Source: Anthoceros angustus
Lineage: Eukaryota; Streptophyta; Anthocerotopsida; Anthocerotales; Anthocerotaceae
DNA length: 64,000 nucleotides
Assembly: GCA_010909165.1 (NCBI GenBank)
Contig: MU008170.1
Coordinates: 1,240,001-1,304,000, forward strand
Direction: 5' to 3'
The translations under genes were made by a program, and so were the position numbers. This document shows positions 11,605 to 22,745 of this stretch, in pieces. The notes under the pieces are model-generated. The model was given only the letters and a program-made list of their open reading frames with translations. It did no database searches and was not told the DNA's origin. Numbering within the stretch: the stretch's first letter is position 1; every line of letters starts with the position of its first letter.

Positions 11605-11901
11605 TTACGGGGCACTGTGGGATTTAACATGGCCGACTCTTGCAGACATGGTCTCCATAGCGGAATGCCCTTCACACAGCAAATGGAGCTCCTTGATGTT
11701 GTCGGCAAGTCGGTTGATGAAGTCGTCCTGCCTTCTGGCGCATGCCTGCAGCTCTGCAATTTGTCTTAGGATGGCCTTCTCCTTTAAATCTGCTCGATTC
11801 GCTACCTCAGATGGATTGGCGCTCCTCACGGGACGGGTTGAGCGTCGCGGGGAGGATGCTGGCCGTTGAAGTTGCTCTCGCATCGACTGCGATGCGCGCA
11901 C
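11605..11901 (-). pseudogene. Possible gag remnant (coiled segment)
   Basis: The 98-residue frame begins with a basic Ser/Arg/Pro stretch and continues with a heptad-rich helix ('EKAILRQIAELQACARRQDD' then 'FINRLADNIKELHLL'). It lies just inside the primer-binding site, where gag should start. No capsid fold or CCHC knuckle is visible. A near copy of its N-terminal part recurs at about 13052-13200 in the duplicated leader. Confidence 0.4.
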
Positions 11902-12116
11902 AAAACAGCTACGTATTGCTGGGGTAGACTCTCGCCTTCCTCCTCGATCTCGGTCCTGCAGAAGCCACTCGATGAAGGGATAAAAGAGCGATGCAATTTT
12001 CTACGAGAAGATCTGAGAGGCGAAGGCTGGAATCTATGCCTCGGCATTGTGAGGACGGGTTGGCCGAATCATGGAACCTTGGGTGCACGAGCGCCCTATG
12101 CTGTTGCCTATAATCT

Positions 12117-12128
12117 GCTCTGATACCA
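12117..12128 (-). promoter_or_regulatory. Primer-binding site (initiator tRNA-Met type)
   Basis: The minus strand reads TGGTATCAGAGC, the complement of the initiator methionine tRNA 3' end that primes many plant LTR elements. A worn copy (TGGTATCGGAGGC) lies at 13337-13349 in the duplicated unit. The LTR should lie immediately to the right on the plus map. Confidence 0.85.
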
Positions 12129-12239
12129 TAAAAGCAAGTAAGTGTACGCCATAGCTGGATCTAAGTTCTAGGCGGTGGTCAAACCAAGCCACGAGCTGGT
12201 GCACAAGTACATAAGGAGTGGCATTTGTATTCAAGAAAG

Positions 12240-12254
12240 AAAGTATTTATACAG
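12240..12254 (-). promoter_or_regulatory. TATA-like box in the putative LTR
   Basis: The minus strand reads 'CTGTATAAATACTTTC', a good TATA box about 115 bp upstream of the primer-binding site. It is therefore placed to drive the genomic RNA of the minus-strand Ty3/gypsy element. Confidence 0.5.
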
Positions 12255-14193
12255 CGTGGAGGTTCGGTTATCAAACCGCCTTAACTGAAAATATAAAACT
12301 GCCTAGCCTTTGTAACTTATGCACTTAACTAGCAAATACAAAAGGCTATTCTAATAGCTCTTCTTTCTTTGAGCGTCGTTTTCTATGCCGCTTGGGCTTG
12401 TCCACGAGCTCTATAGGCTCCTGGTCAGTGTCTGGCAGCTCCTTCCGGCTGCGCCTTCCACTTGCTATAGCTGCTCTCACGAAATCACACAAGACGGGTC
12501 AAGGGCGAAATTGCCCATCCAAAACAACAATGGTGTGGGATGAAGCTAGATATACCAACCGTCTTGGCGCGTACTAAATGATGATTCTGGGGTTAGCTGC
12601 CGAGGTTGGTCGACACCGCCTCAAGACTCTGGAGTCGGCCGGAGCTCGATTTCCCCTCGTGCGCTACCGATTTCCGGTGTGCCTGACGCTGGAATTGCGG
12701 AGCGCGTCTCGAATTGTGGAGCTGGCGCTCAAACTCGGGTTGACGAAATTGCCGGAGCTTGGCATAGTTCCTCACCACATGCGCTTGTTGCCCAACCACC
12801 GAATAGTGAAGAGGATGGCCGCCACGCTTTACTTCCGTAGGTCTCGACACTAAGCAACCCATGCTTATAATACGGTGCCGCCATGTGTCTGGATGGGAGT
12901 AAACCCTAATTTAGGCGGTCAATGATGGAAACGCCATTTTACCTTGGTTAAAACCATAAATTGAGCCACCGCCGATCCGCTAGATGCCGAATGATGCATG
13001 CCTTCTCTCTTAGGCACCGATTCGCCACCCTCAGATGGATTAAGGCGCTCCTCACGGACGGGTTGAGCGTCGCGGGGAGGATGCTGGCCGTTGAAGTTGC
13101 TCTCGCATCGACTGCGATGCGCGCACAAAACAGCTACGTATTGCTGGGGTAGACTCTCGCCTTTCCTCTGATCTACAGTCTTCGCAGAGAAGCTGCCACT
13201 CAGATGAAGGGATAAAAGAGCGATGCAATTTTCTACGAGAAGATCTGAGAGGCGAAGGCTGGAATCTATGCCTCGGCATTGTGAGGACGGGTTGGCGAAT
13301 CATGGAACCTTCGCCGCGTCGCTGCCTTGCATAATGCCTCCGATACCATAAAAGCAAGTAAGTGTACGCCATAGCGGATCTAAGTTCTAGGCGGTGGTCA
13401 AACCAAGCCATTTGGGTGCACAAGTACATAAGGAGTGGCATTTGTATTCAAGAAAGTATTTTGCTCTGGAGGTTCGGTTATCAAACCGCCTTCGAAAATA
13501 TAAAACCGCCTAGCCTTTGTAACTTATGCACTAACTAGCAAATACAAAAGGCTATTCTAATAGCTCTTCTTTGAGCGTCGTTTTCTATGCCGCTATTTGT
13601 CCACGCTCTATAGGCTCCCGGTCGTTGTCTCTGCAGCTCCCGCCTTCCACTTGCTATAGGCCTGCTTCCTCACGAAATCACACAAAGGCGGTCGAGGGCT
13701 AAATTGCCCATCCAAAACAACAATGGTGTGGGATGAAGCTAGATATACCAACCGTCTTGGCGCGTACTAAATGATGATTCAAGGCCGCCGAGGTTGGTCG
13801 ACATCAAGATCCTGAGTTGCACTGAGCTTCGACTTCCGTGCGCTACCGATTTCTCCGTGGCCTTGACGCGGAATTGGTGGAGCGCGGCCTGGAATTGCTG
13901 GAGCGTGGCCAAATCAAGCCCACGAAATTGGTTGAGCGCTGGATTAGTTCCTCAAATAAGCGCTTGTTGCCTTCGAACCAAACAATAGGAAGAGGATGGC
14001 GCCAAATCACGCTTACTCCAGGTAGGTCTGACACTAAGCAACCCATGCTTATAATACGGTGCCGCCATGTGTCTGGATGGGAGTAAACCCTAATTTAGTT
14101 GCGGTCACGATGGAAACGCCATTTTACCTTGGTTAAAAACCATAAATTGGAGCCACCGTTTTCTGATCCGCTAGATGCTGTAATGATGCATGC

Positions 14194-15599
14194 CTTTCTG
14201 GGACAATATTTTGTGCTGACTTTACTTCATGCATGAAGGGATTGGCCTTTGCCAACTGTTGTTGCTTTGCCTTTCAAGAAACGTGAAACCCGTTTTCCAC
14301 CTATTCAATGTTGGATACAGTGCCGGAATGTGAGAGAGGTACAACACACTGAGAGCAAGAAAGCAGTGGCTATCATTTGCGAAGTTTAATACTATTGGTG
14401 TCATCAAGTAGCCTCGTCAAGGTTCTAGTCCCACATCATGCTGCAAGCTATGCACATTCTTGATGACGCTGAGGTGATACCACTGTGCCACTAACTTCTA
14501 TTGCCCTTTGTAGTTAAACTTTACGACAATGTGGCTCATGTGGTTGCCGATTCAGATGCAACGTGATGGCGATATTGATGTCAATTGCGAAGATGTCTTC
14601 CAATATCTGTGAGAGCTTGATTCGGAAAGAAGAACCAAACATCAAGCAAGGATTGCGCCGCCAGATATGATTCGGCCTTGTCATGCCGTGTGATACTAAT
14701 CTCTGCACTTGGGTTTAGTGTTTGATTAGCATTAATTAATCTAATTACTTATCTTTAAGTAAGTAATTAGTGTTAATTAATCTAATGTGCTTATGCTAAT
14801 TAAGCATTGATTAATGTTAATTAATCTAATATGCTTATGTTAATTAAGCATTGATTAGTGTTAATTAAACATGGTTAGCAATGGCTAAGTGGATAAGCTC
14901 AAGTAATATGCTTTGGCATATTCCTTGCATATTATAGTGTATTCTTAGGATATTTCGCATACGACGCCACAGGATATCTTAGAATATGCCGATGCTGTGG
15001 TTCAAGATATAGATTCCCTTCCATCGAGGATAGCTCGATCATAGCTTGTCCTCTAGATATGCAAATGAAGAGCGCGGAGGAGGCCAAAGCTATGACCGAG
15101 AGCCGGCGCGCGATAATTTCGCGTTGTCTCGCGAGAGCGTGTGCGCTACCACGACGTAGCTACTCCCTCCGTCATATGTTGGTTGCACCTATATATCCGC
15201 AGACAGATTTGTTTGCTTGGTTGTTGGTCGAGGAAGTGCTTATATGAATTCAAGTGCTTACTGCTGACATTACCATGGCCAAGATGCGCTTCAACCTTTT
15301 CAAAGAAGTAAGCAATTATAGAGCATTGGTTACACGAGTTAAAGCTCAAGTGGAATTTTCGCGCAGGGACGCCGCATGCCGCATCGACAAATGCTCACTC
15401 ATCGGGTGCAGTCCACAGTGAGATAATCCACTGCCAGCCTCGCTTTTCCTCCCACTCCAAGAAATATGAATCTCTACACTCCAATGGATAGAAGTCCCGT
15501 GGGAGGAGGGTATGGAGCAATGCGTAACCGATTGTACAGGCGGTCCGAGGTCTGTTTAATGGAAATGCTAGTGGTGGAGAGGCTGGACACCCAAATGCG
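14194..15599. other. Intergenic, with AT-rich short tandem repeats
   Basis: No gene is recognised. From about 14715 to 14875 an AT-rich block repeats a unit of roughly 45 bp built on 'ttaattaatctaatatgctt' and 'aattaagcattgatta', about three times. The rest is unassigned. Confidence 0.6.
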
Positions 15600-16151
15600 A
15601 TGAAGAGAATGTTTTCCGGACACCACCGGCAAGACGAAGTCCAACTTCCTATCATCCGAAACCTATGTGCGAGATGTTGCAGCCTGGAAGCGAACAGAGA
15701 TATCGGGTTCAGAAGCGCCGGGCTGCCAACGTTTCTTTGTGGAAGACAAAGGGGGACTGTGTGCTGCAGGATTTTCGGAAACCATGTTGCAACAAATTGT
15801 GCATCCAATTGTTGACCAAAGAAGGCTTCCAGGAGCAACGGGACAGGTTCCTGAGGTTGAGCAGGCTGGCACAGGAAACATTTCTTCAGTCCCTTGTCAG
15901 ACCAGATTTGGAGGCCAATTCAAGATAATGCGCTGTAACCCATCTAATGGGTGAGAAAGGACTGCGCTCTAATGTAACCCATCTAATGGAGCAGAAAGGA
16001 CTGCGCTTTATTTCACATGCTTACTTCCTGCGGCTTTGGGAACAAAACTTCAAACGGGTGAAGATACCCAAGTCCAATAGGTTTTCGACATGTTCATTAT
16101 GCACAGGATTGAAGTTCAACATACGAAGCACAAACGCGTGCACCGACCAAG
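15600..16151 (+). pseudogene. 5' exons of a DUF7869-type transposase-like gene
   Basis: The first block (about 15600-15928) encodes a Cys-containing segment, 'KTKGDCVLQDFRKPCCNKLC', followed by 'RDRFLRLSRLAQETFLQSL'. This is the C-x-CC-x-x-C / R-x-x-FL pattern seen N-terminal in this family. The second block ends with 'FLRLWEQNFKRVKIPKSNRF' followed by 'STCSLCTGLK'. It finishes at a good donor (CAAG/GTAGGA at 16151/16152). Phase matches the exon starting at 19154 after a 3.0-kb intron that holds a CACTA-like element. The family has an RNase H-like, DDE-type core and expands in seedless plants, algae and some animals, as I recall. The start codon is not determined. A 38-bp direct duplication ('gtaacccatctaatgg') at 15936-15998 disturbs the region between the two blocks. 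Confidence 0.6.
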
Positions 16152-16199
16152 GTAGGACTTTCCAAGCCCATTGCCTTTTTGACATTAATCTGTAAGTGT

Positions 16200-16910
16200 G
16201 GCAAAGTCGTGGGAAGCAGTGAAAGCCGGCATGGCCGAGTCCTCACCTTCCCAACAGTGTGCGCGTCGGCATGCTGGGGCCTACCTTTTCCAGTGTATGG
16301 TGATTCCGGCAACACTAATACAATGGGCTCGGCATACCGACGCCTAGGTTCCAGTGTGTTGCATGCATGCCATGCAGCGCGCTTAGGACGCCGCATGCCG
16401 CCCAGTTCCAAAGGTGTTTCATGCATACCACCGCACAGGCGCCACTAGGCGCCAAGATGCTGCCCTCACCACCACCGTGTTGCCAACATGCCACCAAGGA
16501 CTAGTAAGTCTTAATGGCCACACATAAGAACCATACTCGCGCCGGTCACCAGACCAATGAGCCAATGGATGGTCGGGCATGCCGCCCCATGCACTGCAGG
16601 TATGTGGCACGCACGTGTGTGTTCATGTTATGCCGGCACCCATGTTCTAGTGTTTACCCAAGATGCCGACGCCCGACATCGCTTGTTCCCGATGCTAGCG
16701 CAAGTATTACGCATGCATGCCGACGCACTTTTACTTGTGTGTTGGTTTGATGCCGCACTCATGTACTGCAGATGCCTAAGATGGCGGCTACCATGGTGGC
16801 CTCTACATGCCCCTGTGCACTAGTGGAGCTCACTGACGCTACAGCACCCATGGTGCCAGCGTGCCAGCGCCTAGGCACCCGTGGTGCGGGCATGCCGGTG
16901 CCCATGTACC
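16200..16910. repeat. GC-rich array of GGCATGCCG-type palindromic words
   Basis: Words such as GCCGGCATGG, CGGCATGC, GCATGCATGCC, CCGCATGCCG, GGGCATGCCG and GCATGCCGGTG recur many times within 700 bp, mixed with 'GCGCC' and 'CACCCATG'. The array covers the left end of the CACTA-like element and the intron DNA next to it. Similar words recur at 24.18-24.56 kb. Confidence 0.6.
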
Positions 16911-17640
16911 CTACTAGAAAAGACAACCTATGTTACAGTCGTTGTTGCAATTTTATGTTACACTTCCAAATTGCAATATGTTATGTAGGCTTGGTATTAA
17001 GTTTGACACTATTCCCTTCTCATGCTGTCACCATCTTAACACGAACCTGGCTCTCTCTCTCATCACCTCGCCCTCCTAAGTACACCCTCTCTCTCACAAG
17101 CATTGTTTATGATTTCAAACATATACTATGAAAACCTACTTATGTTAGAGTCCTTTGTTACAATTTCATATAACACTTTCCATTTGCAACACGCATTAAG
17201 TTAGTTGGCTTGGTGTTAAGTTTGTGATTAACCTTCTCTCACCATCTTAACAACCTGCTTCTGGTCTCTCCTTTCACCTCACACTTCTAGTTAATGCTCC
17301 AGTATGACACCCATTTTATAATTTTTCCCTCTTTGTGTTGCAACATGACTCTGACAATGAGCTCCCCTCTCACACTATTATTTTATTCTTCCCCTCTTGC
17401 TTTTCCTACATGACAGGAATTAGGAACTCTATCTCCTCCCCGTGGTGTCATTCTCTTCCATTTTGCCTCCTTTGCATAGCTATGCGTTTATAATCTACCT
17501 TCCCTCTTCAATGCACCATTGTGTCCATATCTGGTTTTGTTTTTACACAACTGAAACTCTTGTTTTTACCTGATTATGTATAGTACGATTTTAGATTATT
17601 TATATGTCTATCTATACATATGGTTTGCAGGCCGACTTGT

Positions 17641-17759
<119 letters not shown>

Positions 17760-18003
17760 CTGAAATATGTATTTATGTATGTATATATATGTATTTTTAC
17801 TTGTAAATTAAACATAATATTATTTGCCTATGTCTAAGTTCGTGGGCGAAGGGCTCACTCTGCGTTCGGAGGACAGATTCAAAAGAGAAGGCAGAAGGGA
17901 CTTCCCCTTCCCCTTCTCTTTTCCCCCTTCCAAAAGCTTCCTCACCCTTTTCCTGTCCATTGCCACAGATTTAGAGCGACAATCGCAAAGTACATAGAGA
18001 TAA

Positions 18004-18286
18004 GGGAGAGGAGGAGGGGGAGAGGCAAGGAGGAAGAGGGGGACATGAATCTGAGGTAGAGGAGGAGAGGAGGAGGGGGAGAGGCAAGGAGGAAAAGGGG
18101 GACATGGATCTGAGGTAGAGGAGGAGAGGAGGAGGGGGAGAGGCAAGGAGGAAAAGGGGGAGAGGGATCTGAGGTAGAGGAGGAGGAGGAGGAGGAGGAG
18201 GAGGAGGAAGAGGAGGAGAGGAGGAAGGGGAGAGGCAAGGAGGAAAAGTGGGAGAGGGATCTAAAGTAGAGGAAGAGGACGAGGAG
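18004..18286. repeat. GA-rich minisatellite, ~60-bp unit, about four copies
   Basis: The unit carries 'ggaggagaggaggaggggga' then 'gaggcaaggaggaaaag' then 'catggatctgaggtagag'. A (GAG)n stretch is expanded in the last part. It lies inside the CACTA-like element. The Ser/Pro/Leu-rich antisense frames over it are artefacts of composition. Confidence 0.9.
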
Positions 18287-19153
18287 ACGGAGGAGGGATG
18301 GTGGCAGGGCGGGATCACGTGTACAGCCGCAAGCAGATCTTGTACTTGCAGAGCATTGCAAGGTCAGGCCAAGACCTGTTCCAATACTGTGATTTCCTCT
18401 CAAATTTTCAGCTGTTGCGTAACTAGCTAGTGTGATTTGATGTTAGAGAAAGCCATAGTAGCATGGTGGGGTGTCTCGCGTACATGTACAACTGCAAGTA
18501 GTTGCAAGGTCAGGCCAAGACCCATGTATATCATGTTCCTAAACTTGGTATTCCACAGGGCAAAAGTAAAAAGAGAATGGTAGATGGGGAGAAGGTTTGG
18601 TACCAGGCCTAGAAAAAGTGTTACAAGACCTCTCTTGTAACACTTTAGATGTTGCAATCATGTTACAATTTGGAGAGAGGGCAAAAGCACCTCTCACTTC
18701 ATCTTAACATAATTGCAACACCATTGCAACATGATTGCAACAAAAGCTGTGGTCTGGTTTTCAAGCCAAAGTGTAACAAGGGGCCCAAAAAGTGTTACAT
18801 GGCCCCAAAATTGCAACATGAATGTTATATCCAGGGGTCCAAATCTTAACATAAACTATAACATAGGCTACCCTTTCTAGTAGGGGTACAGGCTGGGCCG
18901 GCCTCAGACTATTAGTGCCGCCCGACAGCTTAGGTTCCAATGGTGCAGATGCAGCATTCGAAACCATGTTGTGGACATGGTTAGCTTCGCAGTATGCACG
19001 ATTATGCGTCTCTGGGAATTTTGGAATGGGGGCAATGGCATGTTTGCGGTCCTTTCATAGGTCCTTTCTTCTGGGCATGCCTTCAGTGGCGGCCGCCTCT
19101 TGAGTTCCCGGGTTCCTATGCTCTTGCCCTAACATTTTACTTTCCTTTGACTG

Positions 19154-20732
19154 CAGCTGTATATCAGGATGCACTCGATAAGCATCGTATCCGTCTGATG
19201 GATGAACGGAAAAAGCTTCACAAGCATCGCACAAAAGGGTACAAGGAGCCACACAAATATATGTTATTATGTATCGATGGGATGGACCAAAAAAAAACGT
19301 CGCTCCCCCATATCTTAAGGTGGCCGAAGGACTTAAAAGAACACAGCAAGATTACAGTGCATGTAGTGGGTTGCATGATTCATAATTACACATTCAAGGC
19401 GGGCGATTCCACTATGTAATTTGAGGAATGATGCAAATTTGATTTATCTCTATTATACAGATGTGATCCTCACTTATGAAGGGTTGCTTCCTAAAGTTTT
19501 ATATTTGCAGCTGGACAACACACAGTGGAGAACAAGAATCAGCTGCTCTTTGCTTACCTCAACATGCTCACGACCTAGGAACGTTTGAGAAGGCGAAGGT
19601 TGGTTTTTTTCTTGTTGGGCATACACACGATCAAGTCGACCAAATGTTTTCTTGCTTCTCGAAACATCTGAAACACAAAGAGGCTAGAACCCTACCAACT
19701 ATGCAGGACATTTTGAGAACAGCTTATACATCGAACCCAGAAGTGTAGGTGGTGACGGAAGTTGCATATTTTCGTTCATTTGTGTGGCCGATGCAGATAG
19801 GAGAAGGAGGTCGCAAGTTCAAAGCCGCAGTGTGGAAGTTGAACAACCTTTCATTCCAACACCAATTCAAAATTACCCAAAAAGACAAAGTGGAACGGGG
19901 AAAGGTAACGGTCATTCTAAGTAAACAATACTCGACTTCTCCATTGTGGGAAACTGAAGATGGCCTAGAGTTCTTGTCGTTTGTGCCTAACAGCATCATC
20001 GGCCCAATTCCCTTAATGGCATTGCACGCAAGAGACAAGAAAGGGAGTGGAGGAGGCTTGAGTGCACGTGAAGGCGTAGATCACTTGAAGAAAGGAATGC
20101 TAAAGTTACCAACTTATGTGAATGCTATTGGGGGGGGAGTGGTGGGATGATTTCTGGAAGGATCAAGAAGAGATCGCAACGATTGTGGACCATAACGTCG
20201 GCCTTGTTTTGAAAAACCCGTGGAAGTGGTACGATAGGGCAGCGGCAGAAGCAAATGTGCCTCCCTTGCTGGTTCCGGAGGAAGCTCTTGGACCTAAGCA
20301 TTATTATGGGATGTACCACAACGGACATGTACCGGAGCATATCGTAACGTTGAACGACGTGAAGAGGAAGTGGAGAGGATGAATGGTGACATTTTGGAGA
20401 TTAAAAAAGGTATGTTCATTGTAACGCCTTGTGAGGGCGACACTCACAACAGGGCGTTCTGGGTGGCCAAGGTTGTTGGTGTCCACCTCACCGCCCCTGA
20501 CCCCTATTTCCTTGTAAACTAGTGGCGGACCGAACACACAGATGCTTTTGAAGGGAAATATGTAGGGGAATACTTTCTCAGGTCTGATAGCGACATAGCA
20601 GCAACTTTGAAAGGCAAGGCGGGAAAAGGTTTCAGGCCTCCGAACATCCGAAGCTCTTCGTCCGAAAACCATTATTGTGTATTATGGGTTCAAGCTGACA
20701 TCCAGAAACATCTTTACGCAGCAGACAAGAAA
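19154..20732 (+). pseudogene. DUF7869-type transposase-like gene, core and C-terminal part, copy A
   Basis: An acceptor (TTTGACTGCAG/CTG) at 19153/19154 joins in phase to the exon ending at 16151. The exon reads 'PHKYMLLCIDGMD', probably the first acidic position of an RNase H-like core. It then reads 'QLDN' with a nearby E-N-K-N in another frame, and 'VGFFLVGHTHDQVDQMFSCF', the family signature. The C-terminal part continues with 'EWWDDFWKDQEEIATIVDHN' (after a frame break at an eight-G run, about 20130) and 'MFIVTPCEGDTHN'. Stops follow 'AGDSTM' (about 19420) and lie near 20520. The copy ends at a junction (about 20732) where gene sequence runs abruptly into CACTA right-end sequence. Confidence 0.65.
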
Positions 20733-22745
20733 GCCATAGTAGCATGGTGGGGTGTCTCAAGACATGTAATACAATCGCAAGTAGTTGCAAGGTCGCCAAG
20801 ACCCATGTATATCATGTTCCTAAACTTGGTATTCCATGGCAAAAGTAAAAGAGAATGGTAGATGGGGAGAAGGTTTGGTACAGTTTAGAAAAGTGTTACA
20901 AGACCTCTCTTGTAACACTTTAGATGTTGCAATCATGTTACAATTTGGAGGGCAAAAGCACCTCTCACTTCATCTTAACATAATTGCAACACCATTGCAA
21001 CATGATTGCAAATAAAAGTCGTGGTCCGGTTTTCAAGCCAAAGTGTAACAAGGGCCCAAAAGTGTTACATGGCCCCAAAATTTAAAGGTTACAACATGAA
21101 TGTTATATCCAGGGGTCCAAATCTTAACATAAACTATAACATAGGCTACCCTTTCTAGTAGGGGTACATGCCGACCGCCCCCACTATTAGTGCCCGGACA
21201 AGTGCTTAGGTTCCAATGGTGCGGCATGCAGATGCAAAACCAAAGTGTTGTGGACATGGTTAGCTTCGCAGTATGCACGATTATGCGCCTCTCGAATTTT
21301 GGAATGAAATGGCATGTTTGCGTCCTTTCATAGGTCCTTTCTTCCGGCATGCCTTGATGGCGCCTCTTGAGTTCCCTGTGTTCCTATGTTTGCCCTAACA
21401 TTTTACTTTCCTTTGATCGCAGCCGTAATCGATATCGGGATGCAAGCATCGATCCGCGATGGATGAACGGGAAAGCTTCACAAGCATCGCACAAAAGGGT
21501 ACAAGGAGCCACACAAATATATGTTATTATGTATCGATGGATGGATCGAAAAAGCGTCGCTCCCCATATCTTAAGGTGGCGAAGGACTTAAAAGAACACA
21601 AGATTACGTGCATGTAGTGGGTTGCATGATTCATAATTACACATTCAAGGCGGGGGCGTATTCCACTATGCGAATTTGAGGAATGATGCAAATTTGACGA
21701 TCTCTATAATACAGGATGTGATCCTCACTTATGAAGGGTTTCTTCCTAAAGTTTTATATTTGTAGCTAGACAGCACATGCAGGGAGAACAAGAATCAGCT
21801 GCTCTTTGCTTATCTCAACACGCTCGTCGACCTAGGAACGTTTGAGAAGGCGAAGGTTGGTTTTTTTCTTGTTGGGCATACACACGATCAAGTCGACCAA
21901 ATGTTTTCTTGCTTCTCGAAACATCTGAAACACAAAGAGGCTAGAACCCTACCAACTATCTACGGGACATTTTGAGAGCACGAACCCAAGTGAAGGTGGT
22001 GACGGAAGTTGCATATTTCCGTTCATTTGTGTGGCCGATGCGACGAGAAGGAGGTCGGAAGTACAAAGGCGTGCGAAGTTGAACAACCTTTCATTCCAAC
22101 ACCAATTCAAAATTACCCAAGAAGACAAAGTGGACGGGAAAGGTAGCGGTCATTCAGAAACAATACTCGACTTCTCCATTGTGGGAAAGCGAAGATGGCA
22201 CAGAGTTCTTGTCGTTTGTGCCTACATCCATCTTAACTCCCTAATGGCATTGCGAAAGACAAGAAAGGGAGTGGAGGAGGCTTGAGTGCGTGATGGCGTA
22301 GATCACTTGAAGAAAGGGATGCTGAAGTTACCAACTTATGTGAATGCTATTGGGGGGGGAGTGGTGGGATGATTTCTGGAAGGATCAAGAAGAGATCGCA
22401 ACGATTGTGGACCATAACATCGGACTTGTTTTGAAAAACCCGTGGAAGTGGTACGATAGGGCAGCGGCAGAAGCAAATGTGCCTCCCTTGCTGGTTCCGG
22501 AGGAAGCTCTTGGACCTAAGCATTATTATGGGATGTACCACAACGGACATGTACCGGAGCATATCGTAACGTTGAACGACGTGAAGAGGAAGTGGAGAGG
22601 ATGAATGGTGACATCATGGAGATTAAAAAGGTATGTTCATTGTAACGCCTTGTGAGGGCGACACTCACAACATGTATGCCTGGTGGCCAAGGTTGTTGGT
22701 GTCCACCACCGCCTCGACCCCTATTTCCTTTGTAAACTAGTGGCG
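20733..22745 (+). pseudogene. Tandem copy B: CACTA right end plus DUF7869-type core
   Basis: This copy starts with the same CACTA right-end DNA as 18451-18917 ('gccatagtagcatggtgggg'). It then repeats the coding exon up to 'gtggcggac' at about 22748. Lesions differ from copy A: the region after 'HNYTF' keeps a readable 'ILTYEGFLPKVLYL' frame, but the Gln before LDN is a stop and LDN itself is LDS. The VGHTHDQVDQMFS signature and the WWDDFWKDQEEI block are present, again with the eight-G frame break. It has no 5' exons. Confidence 0.65.

Larger units (their letters stand above)
6737..12128 (-). mobile_element. Ty3/gypsy LTR retrotransposon relic with DNA methyltransferase and PHD finger
   Basis: Read on the minus strand, the order is primer-binding site, gag remnant, retropepsin, C5-cytosine methyltransferase, reverse transcriptase (YIDD box), RNase H, integrase, GPY/F-like module and PHD finger. 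Integrase after RNase H defines the Ty3/gypsy order. All domains are broken by frameshifts or stops, so the copy is not autonomous. The gag region between the PBS and protease is only about 0.5 kb and lacks a visible capsid or zinc knuckle, so an internal deletion is likely. The methyltransferase sits inside the polyprotein between protease and reverse transcriptase, on the same strand, and is not a separate host gene. Recollection, not checked: LTR elements with methyltransferases have been described in dinoflagellates and in a charophyte alga. Confidence 0.88.
11802..14193 (-). repeat. Tandem duplication of the element's LTR/leader region (~1.2 kb x 2)
   Basis: Unit 1 (about 11802-13002) and unit 2 (about 13028-14193) share the same order of landmarks. 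These are 'cctcagatggatt', the gag start, 'gggataaaagagcgatgcaa', the PBS, 'aaaagcaagtaagtgtacgc', 'ggttcggttatcaaaccgcc', 'gatgaagctagatatacc', and 'gatccgctagatgc'. On the minus strand each unit reads putative U3, a TATA-like box, R/U5, PBS and leader. Unit 2 has many small deletions relative to unit 1. I could not fix the LTR's outer edge. Confidence 0.75.

Noticed and set aside
15395-15838. 147-codon minus-strand frame
   Set aside because: The plus strand here encodes the Cys-containing N-terminal block of the DUF7869-type gene, so the minus frame is a shadow.
17942-18403. Ser/Pro/Leu-rich minus-strand frames
   Set aside because: Translations of the GA-rich minisatellite.
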